Assembly (NCBI GenBank): GCA_012034595.1 | Contig: JAAUPE010000044.1 | Coordinates: forward strand, 1-47,356 | Length of the DNA stretch: 47,356 nucleotides | Source of the DNA: Calothrix sp. CSU_2_0 | GTDB lineage: Bacteria; Cyanobacteriota; Cyanobacteriia; Cyanobacteriales; Nostocaceae | Direction: 5' to 3' | Part shown: piece after piece, positions 17,580-24,859 of the stretch | Layout: each line of letters starts with the position of its first letter | Numbering within the stretch: the first letter of the stretch is position 1 | The notes under the pieces: generated by a model | The model's database searches: none | What the model was told of the DNA's origin: nothing | The model's input: the letters and a program-made list of their open reading frames with translations, nothing else | Translations under genes and position numbers: made by a program

Positions 17580-20573
17580 ATGAATCTAAACCTAAATCAA
17601 CCAGTATATCTAAAAGAAAATCTCATGATTGAGCCATTAATTAATCAATGGTATGCTTGGTCATATTTAATTTCTCCTGCAACAGCAGCAATGTATATTA
17701 CTAATTCCCATATCCCAATTATGGAATCTTTTATTGCTGCACCCCAGGTACATCGAGATGCGTTGAAAAATCCAGCGATGATTGGTGGACCATTTATTAA
17801 TTATGATGTTAATGAAGTTGGAGGAATTCAGGAATTATTAACTAAGACTAAAGAAAAAACCCATTTTCTCAAGCTAGCGCACGCAATTCGAGATTTAGAA
17901 AAGCTGTTAGTAAAACATAGTTATGGGGAATCTTTAGAACCTTTATACAACAAAATTCCTGCCGCTTTACGAGGATATGTGGAATTAGTCCAGGATAGTA
18001 ATAATCACCCTGGAATTCGTTTTATTGAAGGATTACTGTATCGGAGTAATTATTATAATTTAGAGAATCAATCGCTGAATTTATCTTTAGGGAATCCAGA
18101 TACCCGTAGTTTCGTTTTGAGTACACCCCGCTTACCAAATGACCAAAATTTACATTTACAAATACCCTTTGCTGACATTCGTTTAGATAAATTATTCAGC
18201 TTACGATATAGTCCAATTCCCTACGGTGAAATTCGAGATATTTTAGAAATTAATCATCAACAAGAAGAATTATTTAAAAGTTTCTTTACAGCTACATCAC
18301 CAACATTAGCACCTAAATATAACGGTGATAATGTGCGAGTTCGCTACTTTGGTCATGCCTGCATTTTAATTGAAACCAAAAATGTGACAATTCTGTGCGA
18401 TCCATTAGTCAGTTATCCCCATAATTCCGGAATTAATCGCTATAGTTATACTGACCTTCCAGAAATAATTGATTATGCATTAATTACCCATAATCATCAA
18501 GACCATGTAATGTTAGAAACTCTACTACAACTACGTCATAAAATCAAAACTGTGGTTGTTCCCAAAAGTAATAAAGGAGTATTAATTGACCCTTCTTTAA
18601 AGTTGATGCTGCAACAAATTGGATTTAAAGATATCCGAGAAATTGACGATTTAGAAATTATTAATATTCCTGAAGGTTATATAGCTGCATTACCATTTTT
18701 CGGAGAACATGGAGACTTAAACATTGGAGCAAAAGCAGCTTTTCTAATTAACTTAAAAGAGCGATCGCTACTTTGTGCAGCAGACTCTAATAACATCGAT
18801 AATCAGTTATACGCAAACCTCCAGCAAATATTTGGTGACTTAGATATCCTATTTATTGGGATGGAATGCGACGGAGCGCCGTATAATTGGGCATATGGTG
18901 CATTATTAACTCAACAAATACCGCGAAAAATCGCCCAAACTAGACGCTTAGATGGTTCTAATAGTCAACGTGCGATCGCTTTAGTAAATCAACTCAATCC
19001 CCAACAAGTATATGTCTACGCAATGGGACAAGAACCTTGGTTGACATTCATTACTTCAATTACTTACACAGCAGAATCGACACCAATTCTAGAGTCAAAT
19101 AGACTCATCGATTATTGTTGCGATCGCGGAATTATTAGTAAGCGTCTTTTTGGTCATCAAGAAATTATATTAGAACCAAATGCAGCTAAATCTAATTTAA
19201 AAACAATCTCTCATGAAAATAATCACACTATAATGCCATCCATTCCAGAATTTCTCACAGAATTACAACGTTTAGATATTCGTATCTGGCTAGACGAAGA
19301 CAGCGAAGAACCAAAATTACGTTGTAATGCTCCAAAAGGAGTTTTGAATGGTGAACTCAAAGAAAAATTACAAAAATATAAACCAGATATTATTACTTTC
19401 TTAACACATGCTAGTCAAAGTCAAGTAATCATCGATTGGGAACAAGAAGCTATACTTGACTCTACTATTGTAATTCCCCAAAATACACAAACAGAAAAAT
19501 CATCATCAAATCATATCCTATTAACTGGTGTAACAGGATTTGTCGGTGCATTTCTCCTCAATGAACTACTCAAAAAAACCTCAGCATCCATTTATTGTTT
19601 AGTCAGAGCAAAAAATAACGAAACTGCACAGGAAAGAATCAAACAAGCATTACAATCCTACCAACTTTGGGACATATCCCTAGCAACAAGAATTATTCCC
19701 GTAGTTAGTGAACTTTCCCAACCTAATTTAGGACTTTCCCCATCCCAATTTCAAGAACTAGCCGAGCGAATCGATATAATCTATCATAATGGAGCCAGAG
19801 TCAACCATACAGAACCATACACGAGACTCAAATCTAGTAATGTCTTCGGTACTCAAGAAATTCTCCGATTAGCAAGTTTAACAAAGTTAAAACCTGTACA
19901 TTTTGTTTCGACAATTAGTGTTTTTGGGAACTCCAAACTAATCCTTCCAGAAACCGAACCAAATTCCCAAAATGCCTTAGTACAAGAAGACGATAACTTA
20001 GATAACTACAACATCCCTGCTGCTGGATATGCTCAGAGTAAACGAGTAGCAGAAAAAATGATAATAGAAGCAAAAAAAAGGGGAATACCCGTTAACATTT
20101 ATCGAATTGGAGCAATTTCTGGAGATAGTCAAACAGGAGCATTTAACAAAGACGACTTTCTTTATAACTCCCTTTTAGGTTACGTGGAAATGGGAACTAT
20201 GCCAGAAGGAACATTACCATTAAGAATTTTACCAGTAGACTATATTAGTCAAGCGATTTTTGCATTATCAACCCAGTCCAAAAATCAATCCTTTCACCTA
20301 ATCCAACCTCAACCAATTTCCTCAGACATTATTTTCGAGCAACTCCAAAAACTTGGCTACCACATCACCAAAATTCCCTACGAAAAATGGCGAAATCAAC
20401 TATTAGAAATTGCCAGCAACTCACCCAACCATATTTTATATCCCCTAGTCTCCCTATTTCCCCGTTTCCGTCCCCAAAATCAGCAAAACATAGTACCCTT
20501 AGAATTTTGCGATCGCAATACCCAAAAATCCTCAACGGGGCAATCTCTCCTCCCCCCATCGACAGTACTTTAA
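17580..20573 (+). CDS. CmlA-like diiron hydroxylase / docking domain / thioester reductase fusion
   Basis: Residues 1 to about 540 resemble CmlA-type beta-hydroxylases: a unique N-terminal region, then a metallo-beta-lactamase fold with THNHQDH (His304, His306, Asp308, His309), Glu376 and Asp402. These sit one residue before the diiron ligands I recall for CmlA (305, 307, 309, 310, 377, 403). CmlA hydroxylates a carrier-bound aromatic amino acid. Residues 552 to about 610 are a TubC-type docking domain starting at an internal ATG (19233). From about 645 comes a thioester reductase with GVTGFVG (650 on) and catalytic Tyr817/Lys821, which releases a peptidyl thioester as aldehyde or alcohol using NADPH. 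There is no A or PCP domain. One extra A near 20527 would replace the last residues by ILNGAISPPPIDSTLIQTYL and extend the gene to 20635 (1018 residues). Confidence 0.88.
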   Translation: MNLNLNQPVYLKENLMIEPLINQWYAWSYLISPATAAMYITNSHIPIMESFIAAPQVHRDALKNPAMIGGPFINYDVNEVGGIQELLTKTKEKTHFLKLAHAIRDLEKLLVKHSYGESLEPLYNKIPAALRGYVELVQDSNNHPGIRFIEGLLYRSNYYNLENQSLNLSLGNPDTRSFVLSTPRLPNDQNLHLQIPFADIRLDKLFSLRYSPIPYGEIRDILEINHQQEELFKSFFTATSPTLAPKYNGDNVRVRYFGHACILIETKNVTILCDPLVSYPHNSGINRYSYTDLPEIIDYALITHNHQDHVMLETLLQLRHKIKTVVVPKSNKGVLIDPSLKLMLQQIGFKDIREIDDLEIINIPEGYIAALPFFGEHGDLNIGAKAAFLINLKERSLLCAADSNNIDNQLYANLQQIFGDLDILFIGMECDGAPYNWAYGALLTQQIPRKIAQTRRLDGSNSQRAIALVNQLNPQQVYVYAMGQEPWLTFITSITYTAESTPILESNRLIDYCCDRGIISKRLFGHQEIILEPNAAKSNLKTISHENNHTIMPSIPEFLTELQRLDIRIWLDEDSEEPKLRCNAPKGVLNGELKEKLQKYKPDIITFLTHASQSQVIIDWEQEAILDSTIVIPQNTQTEKSSSNHILLTGVTGFVGAFLLNELLKKTSASIYCLVRAKNNETAQERIKQALQSYQLWDISLATRIIPVVSELSQPNLGLSPSQFQELAERIDIIYHNGARVNHTEPYTRLKSSNVFGTQEILRLASLTKLKPVHFVSTISVFGNSKLILPETEPNSQNALVQEDDNLDNYNIPAAGYAQSKRVAEKMIIEAKKRGIPVNIYRIGAISGDSQTGAFNKDDFLYNSLLGYVEMGTMPEGTLPLRILPVDYISQAIFALSTQSKNQSFHLIQPQPISSDIIFEQLQKLGYHITKIPYEKWRNQLLEIASNSPNHILYPLVSLFPRFRPQNQQNIVPLEFCDRNTQKSSTGQSLLPPSTVL

Positions 20574-20650
20574 TTCAAACCTACTTAAAATACCTAATTC
20601 AAACCGGACACATTAAACCACCTGTAACAACCTAAATAAAAATTAAAATA

Positions 20651-20740
20651 TTCTCTGCGAAACTCTCCGTTCGCTTTTAGCGTTCCCGCAGGGTAGTTTT
20701 GCGGAAGAATAATCTCCTGCAAACTTCTCTCTGCGTTTAA
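20651..20740. repeat. Interspersed repeat region between reductase and methyltransferase genes
   Basis: CTCTGCG, CTCTCCG, GCGTTCCCGCAGGG and CTCTGCGTTTAAA pieces of the kind also found at 9460-9505 fill most of this gap. Confidence 0.55.
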
Positions 20741-20777
20741 AAACCAAAATTCAAATTAAACCGCAACATACTTAACT

Positions 20778-21665
20778 ATGTCATCCGAAAAAATCTCATC
20801 ACACGATCATTATTCTGAATATGATACCTGGGCTTGGTTATACAACGAAACAATGGGACCCCAATATCGTCAAAACCAGTTACAACCCCTAGAAAAAATG
20901 CTATTACCCCAAATTTCCCCAAACGCAGAATTATTAGATGTGTGTTGCGGTACCGGACATTTAGTCCAAAATTTAATTGAACGGGGTTATCAACTAACTG
21001 GGATTGACGGTTCCGAACAAATGTTAAATTATGCGCGTAAAAATGCTCCCCAAGGGAAATTTATCTTAGCAGATGCTCGCACTTTTGAACTACCACCAAC
21101 TTTTGATGCAGTCTTTTCCACCAGTGCTTCCCTAAATCATATAATGAGCATTGCCGAACTTAAACAAGTATTCCAAAGAGTATATACAGCACTTCAAAAC
21201 AACGGCATATTTTTCTTCGATATTAATCACCACGAACAAATGGAACGTTGGTGGAACGGTGAAGTAGTCGAAGGTGAAATAAAATCAACATACGCTTGGA
21301 CATTAACACCAAAATATAACTCCAGCGAACGTACAGGACATTTTAAAGTTACAATGTTTCAATCCAAATCTCAACCTAAATTTTCCCCGATTCGTTCAAT
21401 TTGGTATTTCCTATCCCCACTATTAAATAAACTGCAAAATATCTCACTTTTCTATAAAATACGACTAAAACTTCTCAGACTTTTTCAATCTCAAGAAAAA
21501 AACTGGCAACCAATAGATGTCAGTTATCCCGTGCGCGGACATCAACCAGAAGAACTAAAAATAGCACTTCAAGAAATTGGTTTTGTAGATATAAATATTT
21601 GTACCCTTGAAGGTAGCACCACCATAGATAATAAACACTCAGCTTATTTTATATGTCGAAAATAA
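20778..21665 (+). CDS. SAM-dependent methyltransferase
   Basis: A 295-residue class I methyltransferase. The SAM-binding motif I is LLDVCCGTGHL at about residues 52-62, followed by an acidic LTGIDGS strand end and LADARTFELP. The C-terminal half, with a Trp-rich stretch (QMERWWNGE) and ISLFYKIRLKLLRLF, should form the substrate cap. It lies between the reductase and the aminotransferase, so it is likely a tailoring enzyme of the peptide. Whether it methylates O, N or C cannot be read from the sequence. None of the four A domains contains an embedded methyltransferase, so this enzyme acts in trans. Confidence 0.88.
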   Translation: MSSEKISSHDHYSEYDTWAWLYNETMGPQYRQNQLQPLEKMLLPQISPNAELLDVCCGTGHLVQNLIERGYQLTGIDGSEQMLNYARKNAPQGKFILADARTFELPPTFDAVFSTSASLNHIMSIAELKQVFQRVYTALQNNGIFFFDINHHEQMERWWNGEVVEGEIKSTYAWTLTPKYNSSERTGHFKVTMFQSKSQPKFSPIRSIWYFLSPLLNKLQNISLFYKIRLKLLRLFQSQEKNWQPIDVSYPVRGHQPEELKIALQEIGFVDINICTLEGSTTIDNKHSAYFICRK

Positions 21666-21691
21666 ATATCTTATACATAATCTAAAACCTC

Positions 21692-23176
21692 ATGAATACC
21701 ATCCAAAAACAATCAAAAAATTCCCAAATAGAATACTTAAATACATTCATTCAAAAGTACAATAAAAAAACAGCAACATCAAAAAAAATAGCCCAACAAT
21801 ATCGTCCAATTATGGCTGATAAAACCTCAATTGGACTAGGCTTTATTCCAGAACTAAAAGAACTTTGCTACCCCATCACAGTCGAACGTTCCTCCGGTTC
21901 TCGATTGTGGGATATTGACGGCAATGAATACATTGACATCCTCATGGGATTGGGTATTAATCTCTGTGGACATAATCCCCAGTTTATTCAAGATGCGATC
22001 GCACAACAACTACAACGGGGAATACACATCGGAGTCCAAAACGCGATCGCAGGAGAAGTTGCTCAATTAATCTGTGACTTAACAGGAATGGAACGGGTAA
22101 CTTTTAGCAATACGGGAACAGAAGCAGTCATGACTGCCGTAAGAATAGCCCGTACAGCCACGAAACGCTCAAAAATAGCGATTTTCACCAACTCCTACCA
22201 CGGACACTTTGATGCAGTTCTCACCAGGGCAACAATGGCAGAATATGCGAACAAAGCTGCTCGTCGAGTTGTGGGGAATAAAATAAAATCAGGTGGTTGG
22301 TTAGGACAATTAGCAAAACCAATTCAAGCAGCTTTAGCAGCAAACATCAACCCCAAAGCCGTACCTGCTGCATCAGGAATACCCAATAGTGCCGCATCCG
22401 AAGTACTAATCTTAGAATATGGAAACACGCGATCGCTCGACATCATCCGCAAACATCGTCACGAACTCGCTGCTGTCTTGGTAGAACCAGTCCAAAGTCG
22501 TTTTCCTGAACTCCAACCCCGTGAATTCCTCCAACAATTACGACAAATCACCCAAGAATTGGGAATAGTCCTGATTTTTGATGAAATGGTGACGGGTTTT
22601 CGCATCCATCCCGGAGGAGCGCAAGCTTGGTTTGGTATACAAGCAGACATTGCTACCTACAGCAAAATTGTTGGTGGAGGCTTGCCGCTTTCAGTAATTG
22701 CCGGAAAAGCTAGTTTTATGGACTACATCGATGGTGGTCAGTGGAATTTTGGCGATGATTCTGCACCAGAAATTAAAACTACCTTTTTCGCAGGCACATT
22801 CTGCAAGCATCCCCTAAGTTTAGCAGCATCTCGTGCTATTTTACACCATATAAAGAAAGAGGGAATAGGGCTGTACGAACAATTAAATCAACGTACTAGT
22901 AATTTGGTGAATGAGTTAAATACGGAAATGCAACATCAGGGAATAAAGGTTGAGTTTGTCAACTTTGGTTCATTTTTTGCCATATCAACTTCAAAAAGTG
23001 ATATTTCTCCCATGTTTATGAATTTACTTTCTTATGAATTGTTAGAAAAAGGAATTCATCTGCGTCAAGGGGATAAAGGTGGTTTTCTCTCTACAGCACA
23101 TACAGATGACGAAATTAAAACCATTAAACAAGCATGGGTTGGAAGTATTGAAGAATTACATAAACAAGGATTTTAA
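21692..23176 (+). CDS. Class III PLP aminotransferase, McyE/MycA AMT type
   Basis: A 494-residue class III aminotransferase whose text closely follows the AMT domains embedded in microcystin McyE and mycosubtilin MycA: GSRLWDIDGNEYIDILMG, GMERVTFSNTGTEAVMTA, NSYHGHFDAVL, VLVEPVQSRFPELQP, FDEMVTGFRIHPGGAQAWFG and TTFFAGTFCKHPL. The PLP lysine is Lys325 in TYSKIVGGG. Those AMT domains convert a carrier-bound beta-keto acyl chain into a beta-amino acyl chain. Here the domain is a separate protein, with an extra segment of roughly 35 residues (about 190-225) before the conserved EVLILEYGN strand. The likely partner is the PKS at 24.9 kb. Transamination of the aldehyde released by the reductase is an alternative. 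Confidence 0.9.
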   Translation: MNTIQKQSKNSQIEYLNTFIQKYNKKTATSKKIAQQYRPIMADKTSIGLGFIPELKELCYPITVERSSGSRLWDIDGNEYIDILMGLGINLCGHNPQFIQDAIAQQLQRGIHIGVQNAIAGEVAQLICDLTGMERVTFSNTGTEAVMTAVRIARTATKRSKIAIFTNSYHGHFDAVLTRATMAEYANKAARRVVGNKIKSGGWLGQLAKPIQAALAANINPKAVPAASGIPNSAASEVLILEYGNTRSLDIIRKHRHELAAVLVEPVQSRFPELQPREFLQQLRQITQELGIVLIFDEMVTGFRIHPGGAQAWFGIQADIATYSKIVGGGLPLSVIAGKASFMDYIDGGQWNFGDDSAPEIKTTFFAGTFCKHPLSLAASRAILHHIKKEGIGLYEQLNQRTSNLVNELNTEMQHQGIKVEFVNFGSFFAISTSKSDISPMFMNLLSYELLEKGIHLRQGDKGGFLSTAHTDDEIKTIKQAWVGSIEELHKQGF

Positions 23177-23226
23177 TACTCATATTTCTCTGCGTGAGAT
23201 AAATTTAACTAGTAAGTTTTCTAATC

Positions 23227-23254
23227 TAAAATCCAAAATCTAAAATCTAGAATC
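23227..23254. repeat. TAAAATC heptamer array
   Basis: Four tandem units (taaaatc, caaaatc, taaaatc, tagaatc) lie directly upstream of the small gene at 23260. This is a classic Nostocales short tandem repeat. Confidence 0.9.
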
Positions 23255-23259
23255 ATACT

Positions 23260-23502
23260 ATGGCAACAATCGGCAAATACTGCAAAGCTTATCTCGTTAA
23301 GCAATTACGAGAATATTCTCAATGGCAAGAAAAAGAACAAGAACTAACAGATGAGGATGTTCTTTACCTACAGGAAAATTATGTTGTCACCAAGGGCATT
23401 TATTTAGATGAAAGCATAATTTTTGATGATGTAATACCCGAATGGCAAGAGTTTTGCCATCAAGTTTTAAACTTTGAAATCCCTAATTATCAAACAGCAT
23501 AA
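23260..23502 (+). CDS. Small protein of unknown function in the NRPS cluster
   Basis: An 80-residue acidic protein, MATIGKYCKAYLVKQLREY and so on, rich in Glu, Asp and Tyr, with LYLQENYVVTKGIYLDES and a C-terminal EWQEFCHQVLNFEIP. There is no signal peptide, membrane segment or known motif. It ends 13 bases before the MbtH start codon and is almost certainly co-transcribed with it. I have an uncertain memory of similar small proteins beside cyanobacterial biosynthetic genes, but I cannot assign a function. Confidence 0.7.
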   Translation: MATIGKYCKAYLVKQLREYSQWQEKEQELTDEDVLYLQENYVVTKGIYLDESIIFDDVIPEWQEFCHQVLNFEIPNYQTA

Positions 23503-23515
23503 AGAGGAAAATATC

Positions 23516-23728
23516 ATGAATTCAACCGAAGATAATACCATCTACAAAGTAGTTATTAATGAAGAAGAACAATATTCGATTTGGTTTGATTATCGTGATA
23601 TTCCCTATGGTTGGAAAGAAGTAGGAAAAAGCGGGACAAAACAAGAATGTTTAGATTATATCAAAGAAGTGTGGACAGATATGCGTCCTCTTAGTGTTCG
23701 TAAAAATATGTCAGAAACTACAACTTAG
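23516..23728 (+). CDS. MbtH-like NRPS chaperone
   Basis: A 70-residue MbtH-family protein, started at ATG 23516 because AGAGG lies 9-13 bases upstream and the family begins just before its conserved core; an in-frame start at 23474 would add 14 foreign residues. It keeps the signature residues: NEEEQYSIW, a PYGW turn, a G-K-S-G segment, ECLDYI and VWTDMRPLS. MbtH proteins bind NRPS adenylation domains and are needed for their folding or activity. This one may serve any of the four A domains of the cluster. Confidence 0.95.
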   Translation: MNSTEDNTIYKVVINEEEQYSIWFDYRDIPYGWKEVGKSGTKQECLDYIKEVWTDMRPLSVRKNMSETTT

Positions 23729-23779
23729 AAAAAATAGCTTTTTTTACATTTCATATCACACCTAAAACTTCATGTCACA

Positions 23780-24244
23780 ATGCAACATACATCACAGTTA
23801 TCCCTTTTAGTTCCTTGGGAATTACCAATTGATGGAGAATTAAGTAGTTCTTATCAAATTAAGCTAACAAAAGCACTAGCGGAACTATTACAAGCATTAG
23901 CGGATTCTGATGTTCAACAAAGCATTGTGACATTAGAAAAATTAATTGCTGATTTAGAAGTATATGAAGTATTTACACCGGAGGAAATATCTACTAATAC
24001 AACATTGAAATATTGGGAAGTGGAGGATTTTGATACATACTTCGATGTTCGGCATGTGCAAAGTCATGAACCAGAAATTTGTTTAATTCAAGGATTATTA
24101 GTTACTTGCCAAAGATTTTTATATCTAAGTCAACTGGATAGTACATTTATAGACATCAATCAACTGGAACTCCAGCGAGATGGATTTAAAAGTTATATTC
24201 AATTGATTGCACGAGTTTTTCACTTGAATTTGCCCTATGAATAA
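23780..24244 (+). CDS. Conserved-looking protein of unknown function
   Basis: A 154-residue protein, largely helical by appearance, opening MQHTSQLSLLVPWELPIDGE, with a leucine-rich helix (KALAELLQALADSD) and a DFDTYFDVRHVQ segment. There are no membrane segments and no recognised domain. It ends 5 bases before the next gene at 24250 and sits between MbtH and the PKS, all on the same strand. It probably works with its neighbour as a small helper pair for the pathway; this rests on position only. Confidence 0.7.
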   Translation: MQHTSQLSLLVPWELPIDGELSSSYQIKLTKALAELLQALADSDVQQSIVTLEKLIADLEVYEVFTPEEISTNTTLKYWEVEDFDTYFDVRHVQSHEPEICLIQGLLVTCQRFLYLSQLDSTFIDINQLELQRDGFKSYIQLIARVFHLNLPYE

Positions 24245-24249
24245 TCATT

Positions 24250-24777
24250 ATGAGTCAACAAGAATCTCAGCCACAGGAAATTTGGAAAGGTTTTCATTGG
24301 TCATTTTTTATTAATATTCAAGGTTTGATAATTTGTTTGCGTCGTTTTGAATTAAAACTGATGGAAGGTGACTTGGAACAAGCACAATTGGAGTTAAAAA
24401 CAGCGACAAAGTTAATGTTAGCATCTGGTGCGGCAATGCAGTTAGCTGGTAGTATAAATCCCCAAACTTATGCAGATGAAGTTCGACCTTCGATGATGCC
24501 TCCAGATGTTAAATCTCATGATTTTAGTGGTTTAATGTCTTGGGAACATGCAGTTTTAATTAAGCTTTGGAAACAGTTACGCTGCCATTTTTGTAACTTA
24601 CCAATTGAACTACAATCTCAACATCAAGAATTTGTAGACGCTTATTTACATCTTGCTCATTCCCATCGTTCGGTATGTGAAAAGTTTGGTGGTGATGAAG
24701 CTGGTAGTCTCAGGTTTGAAGGTGGTACTGCGGTGAATGTTCTTGATGCATTTACTCATAGTCGCTATCGTTTTTAA
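24250..24777 (+). CDS. Helical protein of unknown function, paired with previous gene
   Basis: A 175-residue protein with a very regular helical pattern: GFHWSFFINIQGLIICLRRFE, then ATKLMLASGAAMQLAGS, VRPSMMPPDV, FSGLMSWEHAVLIKLWKQLR and HLAHSHRSVCEKFGG. Several His and Glu residues lie on helices (for example WEHA, LAHSHR and CEKF), so a metal- or heme-oxygenase-like helical fold is conceivable, but I cannot name the family. Its place directly upstream of the PKS suggests a tailoring or starter-unit role. Confidence is high that it is a real gene and low on function. Confidence 0.7.
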   Translation: MSQQESQPQEIWKGFHWSFFINIQGLIICLRRFELKLMEGDLEQAQLELKTATKLMLASGAAMQLAGSINPQTYADEVRPSMMPPDVKSHDFSGLMSWEHAVLIKLWKQLRCHFCNLPIELQSQHQEFVDAYLHLAHSHRSVCEKFGGDEAGSLRFEGGTAVNVLDAFTHSRYRF

Positions 24778-24810
24778 ATCCTGATTCATGATTTTAAGGT
24801 GTGATTTTAT

Positions 24811-24850
24811 CGCGCAAAGCCGTAAAGTCATAAAGTCGCAAAGAAGAGGA
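24811..24850. repeat. Interspersed CGCAAAG-type repeat before the PKS
   Basis: CGCGCAAAGCCGTAAAGTC and CGCAAAGAAGAGG form the opposite-strand version of the CTCTGCG elements. The element also supplies the AGAGGAAG ribosome site of the PKS gene. Confidence 0.5.
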
Positions 24851-24859
24851 AGTTTGTTT

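Noticed and set aside
20387-20635. Separate 82-residue gene after the reductase
   Set aside because: Its last part (ILNGAISPPPIDSTLIQTYL on) is the natural C-terminus of the thioester reductase displaced by a frameshift; the first part is out-of-frame text.
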